A stretch of DNA of 64,000 nt, from the NCBI RefSeq assembly GCF_002925905.1, contig NZ_PRDB01000001.1, positions 806,001-870,000 of the forward strand, written 5' to 3'. Shown piece after piece: positions 24,152 through 33,410 of the stretch (its first letter is position 1; every line of letters starts with the position of its first letter). Made by a program: the position numbers and the translations under genes. The notes beneath the pieces are model-generated. The model saw only the letters and a list, made by a program, of their open reading frames with translations, did not search any database and had not been told where the DNA came from. Source of the DNA: Klebsiella michiganensis (lineage in GTDB: Bacteria; Pseudomonadota; Gammaproteobacteria; Enterobacterales; Enterobacteriaceae).

Positions 24152-24417
24152 AATAGCCACAAATAGATTATCGGCGACGGTATAATTCGCGCCGTTTGTA
24201 TTCATTTACCGGAGATTTTATGGACCCCGATCCCACTCCTCATCCTCGATGGAGCCCCCTTTTTTTCCGGTAAATCTGCGTAGCGCTGCTTTACCGGAAG
24301 CGTAAAGCAGCGATGTCTTTGACGTCCCTGCCATAAAAATAACATGCCTGACAGGTAAGGTTGACTCGCGCCTGTCGGTAGCCTGCGTTCGCTCGCGCGA
24401 GCGCGGAGGGACTGTTT
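24152..24417 (+). promoter_or_regulatory. mgtA 5' leader with magnesium/proline-responsive control
   Basis: The long untranslated leader before mgtA contains the mgtL open frame (24220-24273). In Salmonella and E. coli this leader controls transcription into mgtA in response to Mg2+ and proline. The exact stems were not folded here, so the start is an estimate from the -10 element. Confidence 0.7.
24220..24273 (+). CDS. mgtL: MgtL proline-rich leader peptide
   Basis: A 17-codon frame reads MDPDPTPHPRWSPLFFR. It corresponds to E. coli MgtL ([17 protein letters not shown]): the DPDPTP start with three prolines at alternate positions and the final FR are kept. Ribosome stalling or drop-off at the acidic-proline N-terminus at low Mg2+ or low proline lets transcription continue into mgtA (established for the family). 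A GGAG ribosome site lies just before the ATG. The residue after Met is Asp instead of Glu, which keeps the charge. Confidence 0.88.
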   Translation: MDPDPTPHPRWSPLFFR

Positions 24418-27126
24418 ATGTTTAAAAATTTTACCCGCCAGCTGTTTGCCCAGCTTGGTCGTCATTTACCGCGTCGTTTAGTACAACGCGATCCGCTACC
24501 CGATGCCCGCAATCTGGCGAGCGCGCCGATCCCGGACTCCCTCGGCAAGCAGTGCCTGGACGTGGCGGCAATGGATGAGAATGAAATCTGGCGCGCCTTC
24601 GCCAGCCATCCGGAAGGGCTAAATGCAGGCGAAGTGGCGCAGAAAATCGCGCAGTATGGCGAAAACCAGATCCCGGCGCAGAAGCCGTCGCCGTGGTGGG
24701 TGCATCTTTGGAGCTGCTACCGCAACCCCTTCAACCTGCTGCTGACCGTTCTGGGTATCGTCTCCTACTCAACGGAAGATCTGTTTGCCGCCGCGGTTAT
24801 CGCCCTGATGGTGGGGATCTCCACGCTGCTGAACTTTATTCAGGAAGCCCGTTCAACTAAAGCGGCGGACGCCCTGAAGGCGATGGTCAGCAACACCGCG
24901 ACGGTCCTGCGGGTGGTGAACGAACAGGGCGAGAGCCGCTGGTGCGAGCTGCCCATCGACCAGCTGGTGCCGGGGGATATCGTCAAGCTATCGGCGGGAG
25001 ACATGATCCCGGCAGACCTGCGCGTCATTCAGGCGCGCGACCTGTTTGTCGCTCAGGCCTCGCTGACCGGTGAATCGCTGCCGGTGGAAAAAGTGGCCCG
25101 CACCCGCGACCCGCTGCAGGCAAACCCGCTGGAGTGCGACACCCTGTGCTTTATGGGCACCAACGTGGTCAGCGGTTCGGCGCAGGCGATTGTTTTCGCT
25201 ACCGGCGGCGGCACCTGGTTTGGCCAGCTGGCTGGCCGCGTCAGCGAGCAGGAAAGCGAGCCGAACGCCTTTCAGAAAGGCATCAGCCGGGTCAGCATGC
25301 TGCTGATCCGCTTTATGCTGGTGATGACCCCGATCGTGCTGCTGATTAACGGCTACACCAAAGGCGACTGGTGGGAGGCGGCGCTGTTCGCGCTCTCCGT
25401 CGCGGTGGGCCTGACCCCGGAAATGCTGCCGATGATCGTCACCTCGACCCTGGCGCGCGGGGCGGTGAAGCTGTCGAAACAGAAAGTGATCGTCAAGCAC
25501 CTCGACGCGATACAGAACTTTGGCGCGATGGACATCCTGTGCACCGATAAAACCGGCACCCTGACGCAGGATAAAATCGTGCTGGAGAACCACACCGATG
25601 TCTCCGGCAAGGTGAGCGAACGCGTGCTGCATACGGCCTGGCTGAACAGCCACTATCAGACCGGGCTAAAGAATCTGCTCGATACCGCGGTGCTTGAGGG
25701 CGTCGAGCTGGAGTCAGCGCGCGGGCTGGCGGAACGCTGGCAGAAAGTCGATGAGATCCCGTTCGATTTTGAGCGTCGCCGCATGTCGGTGGTGGTGCAG
25801 GAGCAGGACAACGTCCATCAGCTGATCTGCAAGGGGGCGCTGCAGGAGATCCTCAACGTCTCGACCCAGGTGCGCTATAACGGCGACATCGTACCGCTGG
25901 ACGACACCATGCTGCGGCGCATCCGTCGCGTAACCGACACCCTCAACCGTCAGGGACTGCGCGTGGTGGCGGTGGCGACGAAGTACCTGCCCGCACGCGA
26001 AGGCGACTACCAGCGCGCGGATGAGTCAGACCTGATCCTCGAAGGCTATATCGCCTTCCTCGATCCGCCGAAAGAGACCACCGCCCCGGCGCTGAAGGCG
26101 CTGAAGGCCAGCGGTATTACGGTCAAAATCCTGACCGGCGACAGCGAGCTGGTGGCGGCGAAAGTCTGCCATGAAGTGGGGCTGGACGCGGGTGACGTGG
26201 TTATCGGCAGCCAGGTTGAAGCGCTGAATGATGATGAGCTGGCCGAGCTGGCAAAACGTACCACCCTGTTTGCTCGCCTGGCGCCGCTGCACAAAGAGCG
26301 TATCGTGACCCTGCTGAAACGCGAAGGACACGTGGTGGGTTTTATGGGCGACGGCATTAACGACGCTCCGGCGCTGCGCGCGGCGGATATCGGTATTTCC
26401 GTCGACGGCGCGGTGGATATCGCCCGCGAGGCGGCGGATATCATCCTGCTGGAGAAGAGCCTGATGGTGCTGGAAGAGGGGGTTATTGAAGGCCGCCGGA
26501 CCTTCGCCAATATGCTCAAGTACATCAAAATGACCGCCAGCTCCAACTTCGGTAACGTCTTCAGCGTGCTGGTCGCCAGCGCCTTCCTGCCGTTCCTGCC
26601 GATGCTGCCGCTGCATCTGCTGATCCAGAACCTGCTGTACGATGTCTCCCAGGTCGCCATTCCGTTTGATAACGTGGACGATGAGCAGATCCGTAAACCG
26701 CAGCGCTGGAACCCGGCGGATCTCGGCCGCTTTATGGTCTTCTTTGGGCCAATTAGTTCCATATTCGATATTCTGACGTTCTGCCTGATGTGGTGGGTGT
26801 TCCACGCCAACACGCCGGAACATCAGACCCTGTTCCAGTCCGGCTGGTTCGTGGTTGGCCTGCTGTCGCAGACGCTGATTGTGCATATGATCCGTACGCG
26901 GCGGATCCCGTTTATCCAGAGCCGCGCGGCCTGGCCGCTGATCGTGATGACGCTGCTGGTGATGGTGGTGGGGATTGCGCTGCCGTTCTCGCCGCTGGCG
27001 GGCTACCTGCAGCTTCAGGCGCTGCCGCTCAGCTATTTCCCATGGCTGATTGCGATCCTTGCGGGCTATATGACGCTAACCCAGATGGTCAAAGGCTTCT
27101 ACAGCCGCCGCTACGGCTGGCAGTGA
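24418..27126 (+). CDS. mgtA: magnesium-importing P-type ATPase MgtA
   Basis: 902 aa P3B-type ATPase, inner membrane. Visible: the TGES actuator motif (ASLTGESLPVEK), the phosphorylation site Asp377 in CTDKTGTLTQDK, KGALQEIL in the nucleotide domain, the hinge GDGINDAPALRAADIGISVD, and about ten membrane helices. It imports Mg2+ when it is scarce. Expression is under PhoP and the mgtL leader just upstream. A bidirectional terminator follows, shared with ridA. Confidence 0.98.
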   Translation: MFKNFTRQLFAQLGRHLPRRLVQRDPLPDARNLASAPIPDSLGKQCLDVAAMDENEIWRAFASHPEGLNAGEVAQKIAQYGENQIPAQKPSPWWVHLWSCYRNPFNLLLTVLGIVSYSTEDLFAAAVIALMVGISTLLNFIQEARSTKAADALKAMVSNTATVLRVVNEQGESRWCELPIDQLVPGDIVKLSAGDMIPADLRVIQARDLFVAQASLTGESLPVEKVARTRDPLQANPLECDTLCFMGTNVVSGSAQAIVFATGGGTWFGQLAGRVSEQESEPNAFQKGISRVSMLLIRFMLVMTPIVLLINGYTKGDWWEAALFALSVAVGLTPEMLPMIVTSTLARGAVKLSKQKVIVKHLDAIQNFGAMDILCTDKTGTLTQDKIVLENHTDVSGKVSERVLHTAWLNSHYQTGLKNLLDTAVLEGVELESARGLAERWQKVDEIPFDFERRRMSVVVQEQDNVHQLICKGALQEILNVSTQVRYNGDIVPLDDTMLRRIRRVTDTLNRQGLRVVAVATKYLPAREGDYQRADESDLILEGYIAFLDPPKETTAPALKALKASGITVKILTGDSELVAAKVCHEVGLDAGDVVIGSQVEALNDDELAELAKRTTLFARLAPLHKERIVTLLKREGHVVGFMGDGINDAPALRAADIGISVDGAVDIAREAADIILLEKSLMVLEEGVIEGRRTFANMLKYIKMTASSNFGNVFSVLVASAFLPFLPMLPLHLLIQNLLYDVSQVAIPFDNVDDEQIRKPQRWNPADLGRFMVFFGPISSIFDILTFCLMWWVFHANTPEHQTLFQSGWFVVGLLSQTLIVHMIRTRRIPFIQSRAAWPLIVMTLLVMVVGIALPFSPLAGYLQLQALPLSYFPWLIAILAGYMTLTQMVKGFYSRRYGWQ

Positions 27127-27152
27127 GCGAGGCGCTTTACGTGCAGAAACAA

Positions 27153-27177
27153 CAAAGGCAGCCACGGGCTGCCTTTG
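27153..27177. terminator. bidirectional terminator between mgtA and ridA
   Basis: CAAAGGCAGCC-ACG-GGCTGCCTTTG is a perfect 11-bp stem with a 3-base loop between convergent genes. Confidence 0.85.
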
Positions 27178-27193
27178 TTCATACTGTCTACGA

Positions 27194-27580
27194 TTAGCGA
27201 CGAATGGCGATCGCTTCGATCTCAATTTTTACGTCTTTCGGCAGACGCGCCACTTCCACGCAGGAGCGCGCCGGGAAGGTGGCGTTGTGCTCGGTGAAGA
27301 AGGCTTCATAGGTGGCGTTAACGGTGGCGAAATCGTTGAGGTCTTTGACGAAAACGGTGGTTTTAACGATATCGCCCACTTTCAGGCCCGCGGCTTCGAC
27401 GATAGCTTTCACGTTCTCCAGAGACTGACGCGCCTGAGCGGCGACATCTTCCGGCACGCTACCGGTTTTCGGGTCTACCGGGATCTGGCCGGAAGTGATG
27501 ATCATGTTACCCAGATCAACGCCCTGAACGTACGGGCCGATGGCTGCTGGCGCATTTTCCGTCGCGATAGTTTTAGACAT
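27194..27580 (-). CDS. ridA: 2-iminobutanoate/2-iminopropanoate deaminase RidA
   Basis: 128 aa, YjgF/YER057c/UK114 family trimer. It hydrolyses reactive enamine/imine intermediates made by PLP enzymes such as IlvA. The substrate-binding Arg lies in the FPARSCVEVARLPK motif near the C-terminus, and the IITSGQIPVDP region is conserved. In E. coli ridA follows pyrI directly; here a GbpA-like gene has come in between. Confidence 0.98.
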   Translation of the reverse strand: MSKTIATENAPAAIGPYVQGVDLGNMIITSGQIPVDPKTGSVPEDVAAQARQSLENVKAIVEAAGLKVGDIVKTTVFVKDLNDFATVNATYEAFFTEHNATFPARSCVEVARLPKDVKIEIEAIAIRR

Positions 27581-27679
27581 GAGTTCTCCTGAAATATGTG
27601 AATGTAATCTGACTGGCGTGGGTCATTATAAAGAGTGCTGGCTGCTTTATCATTAAGCAGGCCGCATTTTGCGAAGGAG

Positions 27680-27708
27680 AAAAGCGGATAACGCAGCGCG
27701 CTATCCGC
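27680..27708 (-). terminator. hairpin after the gbpA-like gene
   Basis: On the minus strand GCGGATA-N11-TATCCGC is followed by TTTTCTCC, fitting a rho-independent terminator. It also resembles a REP half-unit. Confidence 0.6.
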
Positions 27709-27734
27709 ATAAGGCGTGAGCCCGAAGGATGAAG

Positions 27735-29198
27735 TTAGTGGGTGACTTCCGTCCATGCTTTGGCCCAGTCAGAACCTGTACCCGGTTCGAACTGAGTGGC
27801 GTACTGGCTCCACTGCACGCAGTAGCCGCTGTAGGGGAACGGGCGACATTGGTACACTTTGCCGTTTTTAGGCTGCATGACTTTCGTTCCCGCCGTATAG
27901 CTTTTCAGGTTATCCGGGAAGGTATAGTCGTAGTTTCCCGCAGGCGCAGGCGTCGGATCCGGCTGAACCGTACTCTCTTCCAGCATCAGGTCAATGACCC
28001 CCTGGCTGAGGGTGGCGCCCTGCGCATTGCTGGCTGAGTAGCGCAGCATATGATGACCTGCCTGAACGTTGGTCAGCGGAATAGATACCGTCAGGGAGCG
28101 ATTATCTATCGTCTGCTGAATGCTCCCTTTCTGCGTGCCCGCATGGTCGTTGACGGTGGCGGTGAGATGCATTTTGCCGCTGGCCGTGGCGTTGAACGTC
28201 ACCGTCGCTTTCCCGTTGGCGATTTTGGTTGCGTTAACGTTGGCGACGCTCAGGGATTCTTCCACGATATCGTCTGACTGCGACTCGGCGTAGGTCAGCG
28301 TAACGCTTTGAACGGTGCTGTCTTTTGGCACATACACCTGGTTAACGCCGTGGAGGGGGATAATGTTGCCATCACTCCCTTTTACCCCGGCGCGCAGCTT
28401 GCCCTGGTGCGCGGTATTAATAGCTTCAGCCAGATCGTAAGACCACTGGCTGCTTTTTCCTTGCGCTTCGCTGGCGATGGTCAATTCCGTTTGTAGCGAA
28501 TGAACTTCACCGCTCGCGTTAAAGAAATGGGCAATGACTTTATCTCCCGCATGGAGATCTTTCCCGCTAAGCTGGCCGGCGAGCTGCGTTGTCCAGAGGG
28601 ATTCATTCTCCGTTTCATCGCTGGCGCCGCCGAAATCAACGTCAATGGCCTGATAAAAACTATTTGCCGTATCGGCAATTTCCCAGACGGCATAAATAAC
28701 CTGATAGCCGGTGCGATCGGGTACATTACAGGAGTGCGTGACCTGTACAGCCGGCGTCGCGCCATTTCCGTCGATTTGACAAAATGGCTTAGTTTCAAAA
28801 TCGCTGCGCGTCAGCGGCTTATTTTGATCCCAGTTCTGTTTGGTAATGTAATAACGCCAGTTAGTCGTTCTATGCGGCGCAGAATGGTGCCAGACGAAAT
28901 TATTTTTACCGCTCTTTATCGTGGTTTTCGCCCAGCGAGTCGGGCTCTGGCTATCCAGCTGCGAGAAGTTGCTTTTACCCGCGCTGGCCAGTTTACCATC
29001 AGGCGGCATTGCCCCTTCAGGAAAACCGCTCGCTTGCTCGACGCTTTGCGGTTCCCACTGCACCGAACCGCAGTCGGTGTTTTTCCCTGAATGACATTGG
29101 TACGCCCGACTTGGCGGCGATTCCACATAGCCGTGCGCCAATGCTGAGGAGGTAAATAATAATGTTGCTGTATATAACGATATTTTTTTCACTTTCAT
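27735..29198 (-). CDS. gbpA: GbpA-like chitin-binding lytic polysaccharide monooxygenase (AA10)
   Basis: 487 aa, close to the length of Vibrio GbpA. A Sec signal peptide (1-21, ending SSALA) leaves His22 as the mature N-terminus ([14 protein letters not shown]), the first copper-brace residue. The second is His109 in [15 protein letters not shown], and the DSFYQ-like [10 protein letters not shown] strand follows. After the AA10 domain (~22-205) come two GbpA middle domains (~210-300 and ~305-415), a Pro-rich linker ([12 protein letters not shown]) and a C-terminal chitin-binding module (~440-487, with [15 protein letters not shown]). It is secreted, cleaving or binding chitin/GlcNAc surfaces. 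It is single, with its own AT-rich upstream region, and is foreign to the conserved ridA-pyrI order. Confidence 0.93.
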   Translation of the reverse strand: MKVKKISLYTATLLFTSSALAHGYVESPPSRAYQCHSGKNTDCGSVQWEPQSVEQASGFPEGAMPPDGKLASAGKSNFSQLDSQSPTRWAKTTIKSGKNNFVWHHSAPHRTTNWRYYITKQNWDQNKPLTRSDFETKPFCQIDGNGATPAVQVTHSCNVPDRTGYQVIYAVWEIADTANSFYQAIDVDFGGASDETENESLWTTQLAGQLSGKDLHAGDKVIAHFFNASGEVHSLQTELTIASEAQGKSSQWSYDLAEAINTAHQGKLRAGVKGSDGNIIPLHGVNQVYVPKDSTVQSVTLTYAESQSDDIVEESLSVANVNATKIANGKATVTFNATASGKMHLTATVNDHAGTQKGSIQQTIDNRSLTVSIPLTNVQAGHHMLRYSASNAQGATLSQGVIDLMLEESTVQPDPTPAPAGNYDYTFPDNLKSYTAGTKVMQPKNGKVYQCRPFPYSGYCVQWSQYATQFEPGTGSDWAKAWTEVTH

Positions 29199-29408
29199 AA
29201 TTCATCCTGTGAACATTGATTAAATAATGGAAAACGCACTGGAGTGTATGAAGGGAAAAATTCAGGTTCAATAGCAGTGATATTTAATGATTAATCTCAT
29301 TGTTTGTTATTTTTAATTATGAGGCGTGTTGATGAGAAATTGATGAATGTTGATTATCTGACCCGTGGTCAGTGAGTTGACGGCCGTGCGGATGATTTAA
29401 ATTATCGT

Positions 29409-29442
29409 TCAGGAGCAGTCCCGTTTATCGGGCTGCTCCTGA
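29409..29442 (-). terminator. terminator of pyrBI
   Basis: TCAGGAGCAG and CTGCTCCTGA pair around a CCCG/CGGG inner stem with a TTTAT loop. It lies 16 bases after the pyrI stop. Confidence 0.8.
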
Positions 29443-29457
29443 TAAAACCTGGCGAAT

Positions 29458-29919
29458 TTAATTTGCCAGCACGACATGATGTGAAAATTCTTTTTCACAA
29501 TATTTGCACTTCAGCGCGATATCGTTTTCGCGTTTCTTCACCGCAAAGCTGGAGGACACCGGCTCGGCGTGGCTAATACAGTTGCTGTTCGGGCATACCA
29601 GCACGTTGTTAATACGGTCCGGCAGATTCGGTCGGGATTTACCGACGACTTCATACTCATCAATGCGGTTTACCGTGGCCTGCGGCGCGTACAGGGAGAG
29701 CTGGTTGACCTGCTCGTCGGTCAGGAAGGTGTTCTCAATTTTGATCAAATCTTTGCGGCCCATTTCGCCTGACGGCAGGTTCAGGCCGATGGTGATGCGC
29801 TGATCCGTTTCGGTCAGTTTGAATAGGGTCAGCAGCTTAAAGCCGACCTGCGCCGGGATATGGTCGATAACGGTGCCACGTTTGATGGCTTCTACCTGTA
29901 ATTTATTGTCGTGTGTCAT
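29458..29919 (-). CDS. pyrI: aspartate carbamoyltransferase regulatory subunit
   Basis: 153 aa. The N-terminal allosteric domain binds ATP and CTP; the C-terminal zinc domain has the four Cys ligands in CPNSNC and CKYC, which hold the contact with PyrB. Length and sequence match E. coli PyrI. The gene is 11 bases downstream of pyrB and cotranscribed. Confidence 0.98.
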   Translation of the reverse strand: MTHDNKLQVEAIKRGTVIDHIPAQVGFKLLTLFKLTETDQRITIGLNLPSGEMGRKDLIKIENTFLTDEQVNQLSLYAPQATVNRIDEYEVVGKSRPNLPDRINNVLVCPNSNCISHAEPVSSSFAVKKRENDIALKCKYCEKEFSHHVVLAN

Positions 29920-29930
29920 CTCTTTTCCCC

Positions 29931-30866
29931 TTACAGTGCCAGATCGCTATTCAGTACCAGCGCCAGTAACGCCTGGCGCGCGAAGATGCCGTTACCCGCC
30001 TGCTGGAAGTACCAGGCGTGCGGCGTTTTATCGACATCGGTGGTGATTTCATCAATGCGCGGCAGCGGATGCAGCACCTTCATGTTCGCGCGCGCGCCTT
30101 CCAGGTCGGCGGCGCGCAGGACGAACTGCGCCTTCACGTTGGCATATTCCGACGGGTCGAGGCGCTCTTTCTGCACGCGGGTCATATACAGAATGTCCAC
30201 CTCTTCCATCACCTCTTCAATGGCGCTATGCAGGCTCCAGGCAATGCCTTTTTCGTCGAGCATGTCGAGGATGTACTGCGGCATGGCCAGCGCGTCCGGG
30301 GCGATAAAGTAGAAGCGGTTGCCGTTAAATTTCGCCAGCGCCTGGGTCAGGGAGTGAACGGTGCGGCCGTATTTCAGGTCACCCACCATCGCCACGTTAA
30401 GATTTTCCAGACGGCCCTGGGTCTCCTGAATGGTGAACAGATCCAGCAGGGTCTGCGTCGGATGCTGGTTCGCGCCGTCGCCGGCGTTGAGTACCGGAAT
30501 ACCGCCGGAGAACTCGGTCGCCAGACGCGCCGCGCCCTCCTGCGGGTGGCGCATGACGATGGCATCGACATAGGTGCTGATGACCGAGATGGTATCGGCC
30601 AGGGTTTCGCCTTTTTTGCCCAGCGAGGTGTTGCTGCTGTCTGAGAAACCGACCACGCTGGCGCCCAGGCGGTGCATGGAGGTCTCAAACGACAGGCGGG
30701 TGCGGGTCGACGCTTCAAAAAAGCAGCTGGCGATCACTTTATGCTTGAGCAGCTCCGGCTGCGGATTGGCTTTGAGTTTTGCTGCGGTTGCCAGTACCAG
30801 TTCAAGGTCTTCGCGGCTGAGATCGTTTATGGAAATGATATGTTTTTGATATAGCGGGTTAGCCAT
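29931..30866 (-). CDS. pyrB: aspartate carbamoyltransferase catalytic subunit
   Basis: 311 aa with the carbamoyl-phosphate motif [12 protein letters not shown] and the HPLPR loop ([12 protein letters not shown]). It makes carbamoyl-aspartate from carbamoyl phosphate and aspartate, the first committed step of pyrimidine synthesis. I start at the ATG at 30866 ([10 protein letters not shown]), as in E. coli, with an AGGAG site upstream; the codon at 30890 lies in the attenuator. Expression is controlled by the pyrL attenuator just upstream. Confidence 0.98.
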   Translation of the reverse strand: MANPLYQKHIISINDLSREDLELVLATAAKLKANPQPELLKHKVIASCFFEASTRTRLSFETSMHRLGASVVGFSDSSNTSLGKKGETLADTISVISTYVDAIVMRHPQEGAARLATEFSGGIPVLNAGDGANQHPTQTLLDLFTIQETQGRLENLNVAMVGDLKYGRTVHSLTQALAKFNGNRFYFIAPDALAMPQYILDMLDEKGIAWSLHSAIEEVMEEVDILYMTRVQKERLDPSEYANVKAQFVLRAADLEGARANMKVLHPLPRIDEITTDVDKTPHAWYFQQAGNGIFARQALLALVLNSDLAL

Positions 30867-30888
30867 GTTTATCTCCTGACGCCTGGGC

Positions 30889-30918
30889 AAAAAAAAAGCC
30901 CCTTAAATAAGGGGCTTT
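30889..30918 (-). terminator. pyrBI attenuator
   Basis: On the minus strand AAAGCCCCTTA and TAAGGGGCTTT form a strong stem followed by a run of nine T. The pyrL reading frame ends inside it, so a ribosome close behind RNA polymerase blocks termination when UTP is low. Confidence 0.92.
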
Positions 30919-31007
30919 ACGAATACGGATGCAACGGAAAGAAAAAACGGCAGGCCAGCGTCTGTTTTCAGACGCGGTAAGACGCGATGTCGTACACACT
31001 GAACCAT
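30903..31007 (-). CDS. pyrL: pyrBI leader peptide PyrL
   Basis: A 34-codon leader frame starting MVQCVRHRVLPRLK, the same opening as E. coli PyrL (MVQCVRHFVLPRLK), then diverging. It has a GGGAGGAATT ribosome site. The stop codon TAA falls in the loop side of the attenuator stem. Translation of this leader, not the peptide itself, links UTP level to pyrBI read-through. It is shorter than the 44-aa E. coli peptide because the frame ends in the attenuator instead of crossing it. Confidence 0.85.
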   Translation of the reverse strand: MVQCVRHRVLPRLKTDAGLPFFLSVASVFVKPLI

Positions 31008-31032
31008 AATTCCTCCCGGCAAAACGGGTGGC

Positions 31033-31060
31033 ATTATACGCAGCTCATATTTCGGATCAA
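31033..31060 (-). promoter_or_regulatory. pyrBI promoter
   Basis: On the minus strand a -35 TTGATC (31055-31060) and a -10 TATAAT (31033-31038) are 16 bases apart. Transcription would start a few bases before the pyrL ribosome site. Confidence 0.65.
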
Positions 31061-31172
31061 GCGATTAATCCACAAACAGGTAAACGTTTGCCTGGGGAAT
31101 CATGCGTTAACGCAAAAAAACCGCAAAAAGAGGTGGTATGGCAGTCGGATGGGGGGTATAAACGCGAAATGA

Positions 31173-31652
<480 letters not shown>

Positions 31653-31656
31653 AAAA

Positions 31657-31746
31657 TACCCCGGGCTGCGGCTGGCGCCTTGCCCGGGCTACAGATCCGC
31701 GCGGTTTGGGGGCGGGTAGCCCGGATAAGCGCAGCGCAATCCGGGG
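31657..31746. repeat. REP/BIME between tabA and argI
   Basis: Two facing REP units: CCCCGGGCTGCGGCTGGCGC-CTTGCCCGGGCTAC and GTAGCCCGGATAAGCGCAGC-GCAATCCGGGG. They separate convergent genes and likely form the 3' ends of both transcripts. Confidence 0.8.
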
Positions 31747-31763
31747 AAATATCGCGGGAACGC

Positions 31764-32768
31764 TTACTTACCCAGCGTCGCCACCATCACCGCTTTGATG
31801 GTATGCATGCGGTTTTCCGCCTGATCGAAAACGATGCTCGCCGCGGATTCAAATACCTCGTCGGTGACTTCCATACCGCCGTGCAGGCCGTACTCCGCCG
31901 CCATCTGTTTGCCGAGCGTGGTCTGGTCGTCGTGGAACGCGGGCAGGCAGTGGAGGAATTTCACCTGCGGATTGCCGGTCAGCGCCATCATCTCGCTATT
32001 TACCTGATACCCGCGCAGCAGCGCGATACGCTCCGCCCACTTCTCTTTGGCTTCGCCCATCGATACCCAGACGTCGGTATAGATAAAGTCCGCGCCCTTC
32101 ACGCCCGCCGCAATATCTTCGGTCAGCGTAATATTGCCGCCGTTTTTCTGCGCCAGCGCCCGGCACTGCTCGACCAGCTTCTCTTCCGGCCAGCAGGCGG
32201 TTGGCGCGACCAGACGCAGATCCAGCCCGGTCAACGCGGCGGCTTCGAGCATAGAGTTGCCCATATTATTCCGCGCATCGCCGGCGTAGACCAGGGTCAT
32301 CTGATTAAAGGCTTTGCCCGGCAGATGCTCCTGCATGGTCAGTAAGTCCGCCAGCAGCTGGGTGGGGTGGAATTCGTTGGTCAGGCCGTTCCATACCGGA
32401 ACGCCGGCATACTCGGCCAGGGTTTCAACCACTTCCTGACCGTGGCCGCGATATTGAATACCGTCGTACATGCGCCCCAGCACGCGGGCGGTGTCTTTAA
32501 TCGACTCTTTATGGCCAATCTGGCTGCCGCTGGGGCCGAGCCAGGTGACGCGAGCGCCCTGGTCAAATGCGGCAACTTCGAAAGAGCATCGGGTGCGGGT
32601 AGAGTCTTTTTCGAAGATGAGCGCGATGTTTTTGCCGGTGAGATGCTGAATTTCAATATTGTTTTTCTTATCAGCTTTAAGCCTGGCCGCCAGCTCAAGC
32701 AGAGCGGTGATTTCGGCGGGGGTAAAATCGAGCAACTTTAAAAAATGCTTCTGATAAAACGCGGACAT
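31764..32768 (-). CDS. argI: ornithine carbamoyltransferase
   Basis: 334 aa with [12 protein letters not shown] for carbamoyl phosphate binding, [15 protein letters not shown], and the catalytic [10 protein letters not shown] Cys loop. It forms citrulline from ornithine and carbamoyl phosphate in arginine synthesis. Sequence and genome place match E. coli argI. Two ARG boxes lie 28-66 bases upstream, predicting ArgR repression. Confidence 0.98.
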   Translation of the reverse strand: MSAFYQKHFLKLLDFTPAEITALLELAARLKADKKNNIEIQHLTGKNIALIFEKDSTRTRCSFEVAAFDQGARVTWLGPSGSQIGHKESIKDTARVLGRMYDGIQYRGHGQEVVETLAEYAGVPVWNGLTNEFHPTQLLADLLTMQEHLPGKAFNQMTLVYAGDARNNMGNSMLEAAALTGLDLRLVAPTACWPEEKLVEQCRALAQKNGGNITLTEDIAAGVKGADFIYTDVWVSMGEAKEKWAERIALLRGYQVNSEMMALTGNPQVKFLHCLPAFHDDQTTLGKQMAAEYGLHGGMEVTDEVFESAASIVFDQAENRMHTIKAVMVATLGK

Positions 32769-32795
32769 GGTTCCCTCACATGGCTCAAGCCATTT

Positions 32796-32813
32796 GTTGA
32801 ATTAAAATTCACT
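32796..32813. promoter_or_regulatory. ARG box 1 (ArgR)
   Basis: GTTGAATTAAAATTCACT fits the ArgR consensus wnTGAATwwwwATTCAnw at the whole core. It is paired with box 2 across a 3-base spacer, the classical arrangement. Confidence 0.9.
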
Positions 32814-32816
32814 TTA

Positions 32817-32834
32817 TATGTATGAATATTCATT
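32817..32834. promoter_or_regulatory. ARG box 2 (ArgR)
   Basis: TATGTATGAATATTCATT fits the ArgR consensus with one mismatch in the left half (TGTAT for TGAAT). Confidence 0.85.
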
Positions 32835-32932
32835 TGCAACCCCGTGTCATAAATCTTTCGCTCAGAAGGTGGAGGCAATCACGGCGGTATGTGACAATAG
32901 AAGCATCCGCGACACATTATGAGGAACGAGCC

Positions 32933-33358
32933 ATGGCAAACCCGGAATTACTGGAAGAACAGCGTGAAGAAACGCGCCTGATTATTGAAGAGCTGCTCGA
33001 AGACGGCAGCGATCCTGACGCGCTGTACACCATTGAGCATCATCTCTCTGCCGATGATTTCGAAACGCTGGAGAAAGTGGCGGTCGAGGCCTTCAAGCTG
33101 GGCTACGAAGTGACTGAGCCGGAAGAGCTGGAAGTCGAAGAGGGCGATACCGTGATTTGCTGCGATATTCTCAGCGAATCCGCGCTGAATGCCGAGCTGA
33201 TTGACGCCCAGGTTGAGCAGCTGATGACCCTGGCGGAAAAATACGACGTTGAATACGACGGCTGGGGCACCTACTACGAAGATCCGAACGGGGAAGACGA
33301 AGAAGGTGACGACGACGAAGATCTGGTTGATGAAGACGATGACGGCGTTCGCCACTAA
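32933..33358 (+). CDS. rraB: ribonuclease E inhibitor RraB
   Basis: 141 aa, highly acidic, with a C-terminal Asp/Glu tail ([19 protein letters not shown]). RraB binds the C-terminal scaffold of RNase E and changes degradosome composition. I start at the ATG at 32933 ([15 protein letters not shown]), preceded by GAGG; the frame continues upstream to 32822 but that part covers the ARG boxes. E. coli RraB has 138 aa, so the tail is slightly longer here. Confidence 0.96.
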   Translation: MANPELLEEQREETRLIIEELLEDGSDPDALYTIEHHLSADDFETLEKVAVEAFKLGYEVTEPEELEVEEGDTVICCDILSESALNAELIDAQVEQLMTLAEKYDVEYDGWGTYYEDPNGEDEEGDDDEDLVDEDDDGVRH

Positions 33359-33368
33359 GTAGCAGAGG

Positions 33369-33397
33369 TATACGGCGGTGCGGTATGCCGCCGTATA
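33369..33397 (+). terminator. hairpin between rraB and miaE
   Basis: TATACGGCGG-N9-CCGCCGTATA is a perfect 10-bp stem starting 10 bases after the rraB stop. No T-run follows, so partial termination or mRNA protection is likely. Confidence 0.6.
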
Positions 33398-33410
33398 GCA
33401 AGGAATTTTA

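Noticed and set aside
24202-24465. 87-codon minus-strand open frame over the mgtA leader
   Set aside because: It is antisense to mgtL and the mgtA start, and the leader function explains the region.
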